Shown piece by piece: positions 1-9,396 of a stretch of DNA of 42,910 bases. Under the pieces are notes generated by a model, which worked only from the letters and a program-made list of their open reading frames with translations, made no database searches and was not told where the DNA came from. A program made the translations under genes and the position numbers. How positions within the stretch are numbered: the first letter of the stretch is position 1; each line of letters starts with the position of its first letter. Source of the stretch: Comamonadaceae bacterium (GTDB lineage Bacteria > Pseudomonadota > Gammaproteobacteria > Burkholderiales > Burkholderiaceae_C); the NCBI GenBank assembly GCA_009996515.1, contig JAACZV010000015.1, positions 87,735-130,644 of the forward strand, given 5' to 3'.

Positions 1-9
1 GCGGCCCAT
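1..9 (-). CDS. possible first codons of the next operon gene (cut by window edge)
   Basis: Two bases after the stop of the arabinofuranosidase gene there is an ATG on the minus strand (positions 9-7) followed by two sense codons before the window ends. The close spacing resembles the rest of this operon, so another gene may begin here. Three codons cannot establish that, and no function can be suggested. Confidence 0.2.
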
Positions 10-11
10 GC

Positions 12-1556
12 TCAGCCCTCGACGGCGACGACGACGATGGACTTGGCCGGCAGCTTCAGCGTCAGCCTGCCGTCGGCGGCCCGGGCCTCGTAGGGCTGGG
101 GCACGACCTGCGCCGGCTTGCCCAGTTCGTTCTGCGCGTCCATCGCGGCGGCGGTCAGCAACTGGCCCTTGACGGCCCGGGGCGCGGCGGCGCCGACCTG
201 CAGCGTCAGCTCCGCGGCCTGCGTGGCGTTGGCGTTCACCAGGCCCACCCAGAGCTGGCCGTCCTTGCCGCGCGCGGCGGTGGCCGACAGGCCGGGCATC
301 TCGAACTTGTCGACCTTGTAGACGGGGTTGTTCTCGAGGGTGGTGGGCAGCGAGGTGGCGTCCTGGAAGGGCGTGTAGAGCTTGAACGCGTGATAGGTCG
401 GCGTCAGCACCAGCTTGTCCTGGCTGGTCAGGATCATGGCCTGCAGCACGTTGACCATCTGCGCCACGTTGCTCATCTTCACGCGCTCGGCGTGGCTGTG
501 GAACACGTTGAAGTGCAGGGCGGCCAGCAGCGCGTCACGCAGCGTGTTGCGCTGGACCAGGAAGCCGGGGTTGCTGCCGGGCTCGGGGTCGTACCAGCTG
601 CCCCACTCGTCGAAGTAGAGGGCGAGCTTCTTCTTCGGGTCGTTCCTGTCGAGGATGGCCGTGCTCGCGGCCAGCACGTCGTCGATCTTCTTGACCTGCG
701 AGAGCATGGCGATCCACTCGCTCTCCGGGAAGCCCGCCGCCGCGCCCTTGCCCGCCCACTTGCCGCTGGGGAAGGTGTAGGCGTGGTGGGCGATGCCGTC
801 GATGTGGTGGCGGATGTTCTTGCTCAGCACGTCCGTCCAGGTCGTGTCGCGGTCGTTGCCGCCGCTGGCGATGAACTTGGGCCGGTTGTGCGCGGGCGCC
901 TTCAGGAAGGTGGACCAATGCCGGTAGAGGTCGGCGTAGTACTCCGGCCGCATGTTGCCGCCGCAGCCCCAGGTCTCGTTGCCCAGCGCGTAGTAGTGCA
1001 CGCGGAAGGGCTTGTCGCGGCCGTTCCTGCGGCGCTGCTCGACGAGGGTGGCATTGCCTTCGCCGGTCATGTACTCCAGCCACTCGGCCGCTTCCTGCGG
1101 CGAGCCGGTGCCGACGTTGGCGTTGACGTAGGCCTCGGCGCCCAGCTGCTCGACGAGGTCGAAGAACTCGTGCGTGCCGACGGCATTGTTCTCGGGCACG
1201 CCACCCCAGTGGGTGTTGACCTTGACGGGGCGCTTGCTGCGCGGGCCTATGCCGTCGCGCCAGTGGTACTCGTCGGCGAAGCAGCCACCGGGCCAGCGCA
1301 CCAGCGGCACCTTGAGCTCCTTCAGCGCCGCGACGACGTCCTTGCGCCAGCCGCGCACATTGGGGATCTTGCTCTCGGGGCCCACCCACATGCCCTCGTA
1401 GATGCCGGTGCCCAGATGCTCGGCGAACTGGCCGTAGATGTTGCGGTGGATGACCGGGCCGGGCTGGTCGGGGTTGACGACCAGCTTGATGTCGGCGGCC
1501 TGCGCGCCCAAGGCCCAGATCAGGCTTGCCGCCAGCGCGGCCAGTGGCTTCTTCAT
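12..1556 (-). CDS. secreted alpha-L-arabinofuranosidase, GH51 family
   Basis: A 514-residue retaining glycosidase expected to remove terminal L-arabinofuranose from arabinan or arabinoxylan side chains. Residues 1-20 form a signal peptide ending in AQA, so the enzyme is probably exported; many GH51 enzymes are cytosolic. The GH51 landmarks are in order: RWPGG near 87-91, the acid/base glutamate E194 in LGNE, and the nucleophile E317 in FDEWG. The C-terminal part, about 390-514, fits the family's beta domain. The ATG is preceded by AAGGAG at 8 nt spacing. It is the third gene of a minus-strand run behind the dehydratase and semialdehyde dehydrogenase genes, so it would feed that pathway with free arabinose. 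The substrate is inferred from family and context; endoglucanase-like GH51 activity is less likely. Confidence 0.93.
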   Translation of the reverse strand: MKKPLAALAASLIWALGAQAADIKLVVNPDQPGPVIHRNIYGQFAEHLGTGIYEGMWVGPESKIPNVRGWRKDVVAALKELKVPLVRWPGGCFADEYHWRDGIGPRSKRPVKVNTHWGGVPENNAVGTHEFFDLVEQLGAEAYVNANVGTGSPQEAAEWLEYMTGEGNATLVEQRRRNGRDKPFRVHYYALGNETWGCGGNMRPEYYADLYRHWSTFLKAPAHNRPKFIASGGNDRDTTWTDVLSKNIRHHIDGIAHHAYTFPSGKWAGKGAAAGFPESEWIAMLSQVKKIDDVLAASTAILDRNDPKKKLALYFDEWGSWYDPEPGSNPGFLVQRNTLRDALLAALHFNVFHSHAERVKMSNVAQMVNVLQAMILTSQDKLVLTPTYHAFKLYTPFQDATSLPTTLENNPVYKVDKFEMPGLSATAARGKDGQLWVGLVNANATQAAELTLQVGAAAPRAVKGQLLTAAAMDAQNELGKPAQVVPQPYEARAADGRLTLKLPAKSIVVVAVEG

Positions 1557-1640
1557 CGACTTGTCTCCTTGGTTTGTCTATCTGGCCTCTTCGGGCCGAG
1601 CGCCGGGCCGCCCCAAGCCGGCCCGCCTTGGCGATGTGCG

Positions 1641-1701
1641 GGCCGGTCGATCCGGCCTGCATCGCCGTCCCCTCGGGGGACCGGTCAAGGCAAAGCCTTG
1701 A
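1641..1701 (-). other. three successive hairpins between operon genes
   Basis: The 155-bp gap between the semialdehyde dehydrogenase and arabinofuranosidase genes holds three perfect short inverted repeats: GGCCGG/CCGGCC (1641-1657, 5-nt loop), GTCCCC/GGGGAC (1667-1681, 3-nt loop) and TCAAGGC/GCCTTGA (1685-1701, 3-nt loop). None is followed by a T-run on the minus strand. They may protect the upstream message or attenuate the distal gene; this is inference from position alone. Confidence 0.4.
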
Positions 1702-1711
1702 ACGAGAGGCT

Positions 1712-3298
1712 TCAATTCCGCGTGAGGGCTCCATCGCGGCGCCGCCAGACGCCGCGCTCGTTGGGTTCGCGCAGCACCGCCGGCAGCAGCGCACGCGGCA
1801 GGTTCTGGTAGCACACCGGGCGCAGGAAGCGCTGGATGGCCGCGGTACCGACCGAGCTGCTGCGGCCGTCGGACGTGGCCGGGAAGGGGCCGCCGTGCAC
1901 CATGGCCGTCGACACCTCCACGCCGGTCGGGAAGCCGTTGGCCAGGATGCGGCCCACCCTGCGCTCCAGCGCCGGCAGCAGGCGGCGGGCGGCGGCGAGG
2001 TCGGCCTCGTCGTCGTCCTGCAGCTGCAGCGTGGCGGTGAGCTGGCCCTCCAGGCCCTCGATGACGGCCAGCAGCTCGGCCTCGTCGCGGCAGGCCACCA
2101 GCAGCGCGGCCGGGCCGAAGATCTCGGCCGACATCGCGTGGTTGGCCAGAAAGGCCGCGCCGGTCGTCTTGAACAGCGCGGGTGCGCCCTGGCAGCCAGC
2201 GGACGTGCCGCGCAGCAGCGTCGCGACCTGGGGCTGGCCGACGAGCTGCTCCTCGCCGCGCCGGTAGGCATCGGCAATGCCGGGGGTCAGCATGGTGGCG
2301 GCGGGCACGGGCCTGAGCGCCTCGGCAGCGGCGGCGGCGAAGCGGTCGAAGTCGGCGCCGGCGATGCCCAGCACCAGGCCGGGGTTGGTGCAGAACTGGC
2401 CCACGCCCAGGGTCAGCGACGCGGCGAAGCCGGTCGCGATGTCGGCGCCGCGGGCCTTGAGCGCGGCGGGCAGCAGGATGACGGGGTTGATGCTGCTCAT
2501 CTCCGCGTAGACGGGGATGGGCTGCGGGCGGGCCGCGGCCGTGGCCATCAGCGCCATGCCGCCGCTGCGCGAGCCGGTAAAGCCCACGGCCTGGATGGCC
2601 GGGTGGCGCACCAGCGCGTCGCCGATGCCGTGGCCGCTGCCGGTCAGCAGCGCGAACACGCCCGCCGGCAGTTGGGCCAGCTTCACGGCCTCGACGACGG
2701 CGCGGCCCACCAGCTCCGAGGTGCCGGGGTGGGCCGAGTGCGCCTTCACGACGACGGGGCAGCCGGCGGCCAGCGCCGCGGCCGTGTCGCCGCCGGCCAC
2801 CGAGAAGGCCAGCGGGAAGTTGCTGGCGCCGAACACGGCCACGGGGCCCACGCCGACGAAGCGCAGGCGCAGGTCCGGCCGCGGCGGCTGGCGCTGGGGC
2901 AGGGCGGTGTCGATGCGGGCGTCCTGCCAGCTGCCCTCGCGCAGCAGCTCGGCGAACAGCTTGAGCTGGTTCATCGTGCGGCCGCGCTCGCCCTCCAGCC
3001 GGGCGCGCGGCAGGCCGGTCTCGGCCATGGCGCGCACGATGAGCTCGTCGCCCAGCGCCAGGATCTGCGCGGCGATCTGCTCCAGGAAGTCGGCACGCTC
3101 GTGGTCGCTGGTGGCGCGGTAGGTGTCGAAGGCGGCGCCGGCCAGCGTGCAGGCTTGTTCCACCTGCGCGATGTCCACGGCGTTGAAGTCGGGGCCGAGG
3201 GCTTCGTTCCTGCCCGGGTCGAACGCCTGGAAGGCTCGGCCGTTGCCGCGCACGGGCTGGCCATTGATGAGGGCCAGGCCCTGGATGGTGTTGCTCAT
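1712..3298 (-). CDS. 2-oxoglutarate semialdehyde (2,5-dioxovalerate) dehydrogenase
   Basis: A 528-residue aldehyde dehydrogenase that oxidises 2-oxoglutarate semialdehyde to 2-oxoglutarate with NAD(P)+, the last step of non-phosphorylative pentose and sugar-acid breakdown. Visible ALDH features are the GASNFPLAFS segment near 157-166, GFTGS near 239-243, the general base E266 in YAEMSS, and the nucleophile C303 in VGQFCTNPG. The sequence resembles the KGSADH group rather than betaine or succinic semialdehyde dehydrogenases. The start MSNTIQ was chosen because it lies 7 nt behind the stop of the dehydratase gene; the frame stays open further upstream only by overlapping that gene. The operon position supports arabinose as the upstream sugar. 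Other dioxo-valerate sources such as glucarate or hydroxyproline cannot be excluded. Confidence 0.92.
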   Translation of the reverse strand: MSNTIQGLALINGQPVRGNGRAFQAFDPGRNEALGPDFNAVDIAQVEQACTLAGAAFDTYRATSDHERADFLEQIAAQILALGDELIVRAMAETGLPRARLEGERGRTMNQLKLFAELLREGSWQDARIDTALPQRQPPRPDLRLRFVGVGPVAVFGASNFPLAFSVAGGDTAAALAAGCPVVVKAHSAHPGTSELVGRAVVEAVKLAQLPAGVFALLTGSGHGIGDALVRHPAIQAVGFTGSRSGGMALMATAAARPQPIPVYAEMSSINPVILLPAALKARGADIATGFAASLTLGVGQFCTNPGLVLGIAGADFDRFAAAAAEALRPVPAATMLTPGIADAYRRGEEQLVGQPQVATLLRGTSAGCQGAPALFKTTGAAFLANHAMSAEIFGPAALLVACRDEAELLAVIEGLEGQLTATLQLQDDDEADLAAARRLLPALERRVGRILANGFPTGVEVSTAMVHGGPFPATSDGRSSSVGTAAIQRFLRPVCYQNLPRALLPAVLREPNERGVWRRRDGALTRN

Positions 3299-3305
3299 GG
3301 GAACC

Positions 3306-5060
3306 TCAGTGGGAGTGGCGCGGCACGGCCGAGCCGCGGCAGCCGCGCAGGAAGTCGAAGTCGCAGCCCTCGTCGGCCTGCAGCACATGCTGCACATAGA
3401 GCTGGCGGTAGCCGCTGGCGTCCTGCGGATCCACGGTCTGGGCGGCGGCCCAATCCGCGAGGCGCTGCTGCAGCTCGGCCTCGGGCACGTCCAGGTGCAG
3501 ACGGCCGGCCGCGCAGTCCAGCTCGATGAAGTCGCCCTCGCGCACGACGGCCAGCGGCCCGCCCGCCCGCGCCTCGGGTGCCACGTGCAGCACCACGGTG
3601 CCGTAGGCCGTGCCGCTCATGCGTGCGTCGGAGATGCGCACCATGTCCTTCACGCCGGCGGCCAGCAGCTTGGGCGGCAGGCCCATGTTGCCGACCTCGG
3701 CCATGCCGGGGTAGCCCTTGGGGCCGCAGTTCTTCATGACCAGGATGGAGTCGGCGTCCACATCCAGGCCCGGATCATTGATGCGCGCCTTGTAGTCCTC
3801 GAAGTTCTCGAACACGACGGCACGGCCGCGGTGGGTCATCAGCTCGGGCGTAGCGGCCGAGGGCTTGAGCACGGCGCCGCGCGGCGCGAGGTTGCCGCGC
3901 AGGATGCAGATGCCGCCGTCCTCGATGAGGGGCCTGTCCAGCGGGCGTATGACCTCGTCGTCGTAGATGGGCGCGTCATGGCAATTGGCCCACAGGCTCT
4001 TGCCGTTGACGGTGAGGGCGTCCTTGTGCGGCAGCAGCTCGGCCTCGCCCAGGCGGCGCAGCACGGCGGGCAGGCCGCCGGCGTAATAGAACTCCTCCAT
4101 CAGGAAGCGGCCCGAGGGCAGCAGGTCCACGAGGGTGGGCGTGCCGCGGCCGATGCGGGTCCAGTCCTCCAGCTCCAGGTCCACGCCGATGCGGCCGGCG
4201 ATGGCCTTCAGGTGGATGACGGCGTTGGTGGAGCCGCCTATGGCCGCATTGACGCGAATGGCGTTCTCGAAGGCCTGCTTGGTCAGCACCTTGGAGAGTG
4301 TGAGCTGCTCCCAGACCATCTCGACGATGCGCATGCCGGACAGGTGGGCCAGCACGTAGCGGCGCGCATCGACGGCCGGAATCGCCGCGTTGTGCGGCAG
4401 CGAGGTGCCCAGGGCCTCGGCCATGCAGGCCATGGTGGAGGCCGTGCCCATGGTGTTGCAGGTACCGGCCGAACGCGAGTGGCCGGCCTCGGCGGCCATG
4501 AAGTCGTGCAGGCTGAGCTCGCCGGCCTTGACCTGCTCGTGCAGCTGCCACACGGCCGTGCCCGAGCCGATGTTCTTGCCCTTGAGCTTGCCGTTGAGCA
4601 TGGGGCCGCCGGTGACGACGATGGCCGGCACGTCCACGCTGGCCGCGCCCATCAACAGCGCCGGCGTGGTCTTGTCGCAGCCCACCAGCAGCACGACGGC
4701 GTCCATGGGGTTGCCGCGTATGCTTTCCTCCACGTCCATGCTGGCGAGATTGCGCGTGAGCATGGCGGTGGGGCGCAGATTGCTCTCGCCGTTGGAGAAC
4801 ACCGGGAACTCCACCGGCCAGCCGCCCGCCTCCAGGATGCCCTTCTTCACATGCTCGGCCAGCTTGCGGAAATGGGCGTTGCAGGGCGTCAGCTCGCTCC
4901 AGGTGTTGCAGATGCCGATGATGGGCTTGCCCTGGAACTCGTGGTCGGGGATGCCCTGGTTCTTCATCCAGGAGCGGTACATGAAGCCGTTCTTGTCCTG
5001 GGTGCCGAACCATTCGGCGGAGCGCAGCCGCACCCGGCGCTTCTGGTCGTCAGTCGTCAT
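3306..5060 (-). CDS. IlvD/Edd-family sugar-acid dehydratase, probably L-arabinonate dehydratase
   Basis: A 584-residue iron-sulfur dehydratase of the IlvD/Edd family. The pentonate branch converts L-arabinonate to L-2-keto-3-deoxyarabinonate. The three cysteines expected to bind the cluster are visible as C60 (ELTPCN), C128 (VGCDKTTPA, with the adjacent lysine that binds Mg as a carbamate) and C201 (AGTCNTMG). Their spacing matches that recalled for the Rhizobium arabinonate dehydratase (59/127/200). SDARMSG near the C-terminus holds the catalytic serine. The start MTTDDQ follows the intergenic region; an upstream open extension has no family resemblance. It is the first gene of the operon. 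The downstream semialdehyde dehydrogenase and arabinofuranosidase favour L-arabinonate, though D-xylonate or D-galactonate activity is possible. The sugar dehydrogenase, lactonase and second dehydratase are not in the window. Confidence 0.9.
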   Translation of the reverse strand: MTTDDQKRRVRLRSAEWFGTQDKNGFMYRSWMKNQGIPDHEFQGKPIIGICNTWSELTPCNAHFRKLAEHVKKGILEAGGWPVEFPVFSNGESNLRPTAMLTRNLASMDVEESIRGNPMDAVVLLVGCDKTTPALLMGAASVDVPAIVVTGGPMLNGKLKGKNIGSGTAVWQLHEQVKAGELSLHDFMAAEAGHSRSAGTCNTMGTASTMACMAEALGTSLPHNAAIPAVDARRYVLAHLSGMRIVEMVWEQLTLSKVLTKQAFENAIRVNAAIGGSTNAVIHLKAIAGRIGVDLELEDWTRIGRGTPTLVDLLPSGRFLMEEFYYAGGLPAVLRRLGEAELLPHKDALTVNGKSLWANCHDAPIYDDEVIRPLDRPLIEDGGICILRGNLAPRGAVLKPSAATPELMTHRGRAVVFENFEDYKARINDPGLDVDADSILVMKNCGPKGYPGMAEVGNMGLPPKLLAAGVKDMVRISDARMSGTAYGTVVLHVAPEARAGGPLAVVREGDFIELDCAAGRLHLDVPEAELQQRLADWAAAQTVDPQDASGYRQLYVQHVLQADEGCDFDFLRGCRGSAVPRHSH

Positions 5061-5127
5061 GTCTTGTCTCGGGATCGTTGCCGGCGGCCTGGGGCCGCCC
5101 GACCGGGCTCGGCCCGTCCTCGAAACG

Positions 5128-5157
5128 ATGCTAGGAGGCCGGGAAATTGCAATCCAA
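5128..5157 (-). promoter_or_regulatory. candidate sigma-70 promoter of the arabinose operon
   Basis: On the minus strand TTGGAT (5157-5152) and TAGCAT (5133-5128) are 18 bp apart, about 70 bp upstream of the dehydratase start. Both hexamers are only partial matches. The -35 element falls within the spacer of the 35-bp dyad, a layout expected for a repressor site. This is inference from sequence. Confidence 0.35.
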
Positions 5158-5171
5158 TCAATTTCCCGGCC
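5137..5171. promoter_or_regulatory. 35-bp perfect dyad, candidate operator
   Basis: GGCCGGGAAATTG (5137-5149) and its exact reverse complement CAATTTCCCGGCC (5159-5171) flank a 9-nt spacer. The AT-rich inner arms stand out in this GC-rich sequence. The site lies between the divergent dehydratase and POT-transporter genes and overlaps the candidate promoter of the former. It is a good candidate for a dimeric regulator site; no regulator gene is adjacent in the window. Confidence 0.6.
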
Positions 5172-5179
5172 GTACTGAT

Positions 5180-5197
5180 ACCGATCCCGATATCGGT
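5180..5197. promoter_or_regulatory. second dyad in the divergent region, candidate operator
   Basis: ACCGAT (5180-5185) and ATCGGT (5192-5197) form an inverted repeat with a 6-nt spacer, overlapping the perfect palindrome CCGATATCGG (5187-5196). It lies 67 bp before the POT-transporter ATG and 9 bp from the larger dyad. It may be a control site for the transporter or part of a double operator. Function is unproven. Confidence 0.35.
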
Positions 5198-5263
5198 GGC
5201 GCCGGTCGGACCCGAGCGTCCGCCGCGCCCGTACCATCGTCCCCCCCTGATAACACCCCCACC

Positions 5264-6526
5264 ATGTCTGTCCAGGCCATTTCCCTGCCCACCGAGAAAC
5301 CCCGCCAGCCGGCCGGCCTGTTCGTGCTCGCCGGCGCCGAAATGTGGGAGCGATTCAGTTTCTACGGCGTGCGCTCGCTGCTGGTGCTGTATTTGGTGGA
5401 GGCCTTGCAATATTCGCGGGCCGAGGCGCTGTCGGTCTATGGCATGTATACCGGCTCGGCCTTTTTATGCGCCATAGGCGGCGGCTGGCTGGCCGACCGC
5501 TTCCTGGGCCAGCGCCGGGCCGTGGTGCTGGGCATGCTGCTGATGATGGCGGGCCATATCGTGCTGGGCCTGGACCTGCCGGTGGGCCTGGCCCTGGGTT
5601 TGCTGGCGGTGGGCACCGGCCTGTTCAAACCCACGACGACGGCCATGGTGGGCGCGCTGTATACGCCGGACGACGCGCGCCGCCAGGGCGGGTATACGGT
5701 GTTCTACATGGGCATCAATATCGGCGCCGCGCTGTCGGCGCTGATCGGCGGATACCTGGCCCAGCGGCATGGCTGGAGTTATGGCTTCCTGGCGGCGGCG
5801 GTGGGCATGGCCCTGGGCGTGGTCGTCTTCATGGCCGGCTGGCGCTGGCTGCCGGCCGTGGCCGCACCGGCCCCCGAGCCGGCGCGCGTCGCCTGGACCG
5901 ACGCGCAGGCCAGGCGCCGCATCCAGGTCATCCTGCTGATGTCGCTGGTGGCCATCTGCTTCTACCTGGGCTACGAGCAGGCGGCCGGCGTGATGACGCT
6001 GTTCGTGCGCGACCATGTCTCGCCGCAGTTCCTGGGCCTGGAGCTGACGGCCGCGCAGTTCCTGGCCGTGAACCCCATCCTCGTGATCCTGCTGGCGCCG
6101 CTGTCGGCCCGCCTGCTGTCGCGGCTGGACTGGCCGGAGTTCCGCGTGCAGGGCCTGGGCATGGGCGTGCTGGGCGCCAGCTTCGTGCTGCTGCATCTGC
6201 TGCAGGGGCGCGCCGAGCAGGGCGAGCTCATCCCGGCCTGGATGATGGTGGGCGTCATCGGCGTGCAGACCGCCGCCGAGCTGCTGGTCATCCCCATCGG
6301 CCTGGCCGTGGTGTCGCGCTATGCGCCGGCCGGCTGGGGGGCGACGCTGATGGGCGCCTGGATGCTGGCCAAGGCCGCGGCGGGCTTCCTGGCCGGCCAG
6401 CTCTACGGCTGGCTGCTGCCGACGGGGCTGTCGCTGTACGCCGTGCTGACCGCCGTGTGCCTGGCCGGCGGCCTGCTGCTGATCGCGCTGTCGGGCCGGC
6501 TGCGACGCTACGCCGGCATGCCCTGA
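5264..6526 (+). CDS. POT/PTR2-family proton-coupled transporter
   Basis: A 420-residue membrane protein of the proton-dependent oligopeptide transporter group of the major facilitator superfamily. The hallmark AEMWERFSFYG with the ExxER motif is near residues 22-32, and FYMGINIGAALSALIGG near 150 matches the second PTR2 signature. Hydrophobic segments fit about 12 helices. At 420 residues it is shorter than the usual 480-500, mostly through short loops. The ATG at 5264 was chosen because the open frame before it is poorly hydrophobic and covers the regulatory dyads. It diverges from the arabinose operon and its last 19 bases overlap the convergent AGE-family gene. Substrate is unknown: di/tripeptides are typical, and the neighbourhood offers no better clue. 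Confidence 0.88.
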   Translation: MSVQAISLPTEKPRQPAGLFVLAGAEMWERFSFYGVRSLLVLYLVEALQYSRAEALSVYGMYTGSAFLCAIGGGWLADRFLGQRRAVVLGMLLMMAGHIVLGLDLPVGLALGLLAVGTGLFKPTTTAMVGALYTPDDARRQGGYTVFYMGINIGAALSALIGGYLAQRHGWSYGFLAAAVGMALGVVVFMAGWRWLPAVAAPAPEPARVAWTDAQARRRIQVILLMSLVAICFYLGYEQAAGVMTLFVRDHVSPQFLGLELTAAQFLAVNPILVILLAPLSARLLSRLDWPEFRVQGLGMGVLGASFVLLHLLQGRAEQGELIPAWMMVGVIGVQTAAELLVIPIGLAVVSRYAPAGWGATLMGAWMLAKAAAGFLAGQLYGWLLPTGLSLYAVLTAVCLAGGLLLIALSGRLRRYAGMP

Positions 6527-7743
6527 GCGACCTTCAACGCCGCCTGGTGCAGCCGCACCATGTGGTAGGGGTCGGGCTGCTCGTTCTTGCAGCCGCCGCT
6601 GCTGCAGGGCAGGGCCTCGGCGGCACGCCAGCCGCCCTGCTCGACGTCGACCAGCTGCTTCTTGATGAGGCCCTGGGTCTGCTCGTAGCGCCGCCACAGG
6701 TCGTTGCGGCCGGTGGCCTGGCCGGCGACCAGCAGCGCGTGCAGGCACTCGGCCTGCTGCCACCAGCCCTTGCGCAGATCGGGCTTGCCGCCGTCCGGGA
6801 ACGCACGCTGGCCACAGCCGCCGTCGATCTCGTCGTAGCCTATCGCCAGCGCATAGGCCAGCACGCGCTCGGCCACCTGCGCATAGACGGGCGACACGAC
6901 GGCGCCCAGGGTCAGCAGATGGCTCCACTCGAACTGGTGCCCGAGGTCGATGTAGCCGCCGGCTGCCTGGGTGGGCAGCGGCTGCCAGGCCTCGTCGTAC
7001 CACTCGGGGATGAGGGCGCCGCCATCGGCCTGGCCCTGCAGCAGCTTGTAGGCGACGAAGTCGCCCAGGCGGCGCGCGATGGTCTCGGCCAGCATGTCGC
7101 CCGTGGCGCCGCGCAAGGCCAGCAAGGCCTCGAACATGTGCATGACGGGGTTCTGCGTGCGCCCGCCCGCCATGGGCTTGAAGTCGCGCTCGCACTCGTT
7201 GTAGAGGCCGCCGGTGGGGTCGGTGAAGCGGGGCTCGATCTCGCGGCACAGCTGCATCGCCGCCTCGCGGTAGCGCACGTCGCCGCCGACGCGGTAGAGC
7301 TCGGCCAGGGCCAGCAGCGCGAAGGCATGGCCGTAGGCCCGCTTGATGGTGGCGCGCGGCCGGCCATCGGGGCCCACGCTGTGGAAGAAGCCGCCGTGCT
7401 CGGGGTCGCGAAAGCGCTGCAGCAGGAACTCCGCGCCACGCCGGGCGATCGCCAGATAGCCCGCGTCGGGCATGAACTCATGGCAGGCCGCGAAGGCATA
7501 GACCAGCCGGGCCTGGCCGGTCAGCCCGATCTCGGGCTGGGGCAGCGGCTTCCAGGCGCGGTCGAAGTGGAGCTGGAAGCTGCCGTCGGGCCGCGGCGAA
7601 TGGCTCTGCCAGCGCAGCATCAGCGCATCGAGGTCGTCGCGGTGCCAGCCGGTGTCGATGCGGTTGCGAAAGCGGGCGTCCGGGTCGCTGCAGGCCGCGA
7701 GGCCCGCCAGCAGCGCCAGGACCGGACGGCGCGCGAGCCCCAT
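6508..7743 (-). CDS. AGE-family sugar isomerase/epimerase with lipoprotein signal
   Basis: A 411-residue alpha/alpha-barrel protein of the N-acylglucosamine 2-epimerase / mannose isomerase superfamily. Active-site landmarks include RAYGHAFALLAL (H139), RTQNPVMHMFEALL (H202) and DLGHQFEWSHLL (H269, H275). Unusually, residues 1-18 form a signal with lipobox LAAC (Cys18), which predicts an envelope lipoprotein rather than a cytosolic enzyme. A PDPYHMVRLHQAALK segment lies near the C-terminus. The ATG is one base after the stop of the DUF2805 gene, so the two are probably co-translated. The end overlaps the convergent POT gene by 19 bp. The exact sugar substrate (mannose, N-acylglucosamine, cellobiose) cannot be read from the sequence. 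Confidence 0.85.
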   Translation of the reverse strand: MGLARRPVLALLAGLAACSDPDARFRNRIDTGWHRDDLDALMLRWQSHSPRPDGSFQLHFDRAWKPLPQPEIGLTGQARLVYAFAACHEFMPDAGYLAIARRGAEFLLQRFRDPEHGGFFHSVGPDGRPRATIKRAYGHAFALLALAELYRVGGDVRYREAAMQLCREIEPRFTDPTGGLYNECERDFKPMAGGRTQNPVMHMFEALLALRGATGDMLAETIARRLGDFVAYKLLQGQADGGALIPEWYDEAWQPLPTQAAGGYIDLGHQFEWSHLLTLGAVVSPVYAQVAERVLAYALAIGYDEIDGGCGQRAFPDGGKPDLRKGWWQQAECLHALLVAGQATGRNDLWRRYEQTQGLIKKQLVDVEQGGWRAAEALPCSSGGCKNEQPDPYHMVRLHQAALKVAQGMPA

Positions 7744-7744
7744 G

Positions 7745-7978
7745 TCAGCGCCCGTGGGGCCAGGTGGCCTTCTTGGTGGCGCCCTTGCTGGTCTTGGCGC
7801 GCCCGGCCCACAGCTTGTAGGCCGCCGGCGTCAGCTCGCGCTTGAGCAGGGCCACCAGCTCGCCATGACCGATGCCGTGCATCAGCAGCACCTTGTTGTA
7901 GGGTGGTGCGTCCTCGAAGGCGGTGGCGATGACACGCTGCGTTTCCTGGGGGCTGAGTCGGGGTGCGGGCTTGGCCAT
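7745..7978 (-). CDS. DUF2805 / TIGR03643 small protein
   Basis: A 77-residue basic protein whose core (TQRVIATAFEDAPPYNKV through LKRELTPAAYKLW) matches my recollection of DUF2805: a helical segment, a middle resembling a helix-turn-helix, and a closing KLW element. Function is not known. The start MAKPAP is preferred over an ATG eight codons upstream because family members begin near here. It lies one base before the AGE-family gene in the same direction and 85 bp behind the acyl-CoA dehydrogenase gene. Confidence 0.7.
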   Translation of the reverse strand: MAKPAPRLSPQETQRVIATAFEDAPPYNKVLLMHGIGHGELVALLKRELTPAAYKLWAGRAKTSKGATKKATWPHGR

Positions 7979-8063
7979 GCGCCGCATTGTCATTCGCGGC
8001 AACGGGCTTGTCCCGCGGCGCCGCGGCCGCCGGCGCCGGCATGCAGCGGTTTCGCCACGCGGC

Positions 8064-9326
<1,263 letters not shown>

Positions 9327-9396
9327 GGCGCGGTCCTCGGGCGGGGTGGCGCCAGTGTGGCGCAGCGCGCCGCGCGCGCTTGTCACGCAGGCGGCA

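Noticed and set aside
1526-3529. Long plus-strand open frame (667 codons) opposite the semialdehyde dehydrogenase
   Set aside because: Its translation is dominated by Arg, Gly, Ala, Gln and His with no recognisable domain; it is the antisense shadow of a GC-rich gene with clear family motifs.
3123-5477. 784-codon plus-strand open frame opposite the dehydratase
   Set aside because: Low-complexity His/Gln/Val-rich antisense translation; the minus-strand dehydratase has conserved cysteines and motifs.
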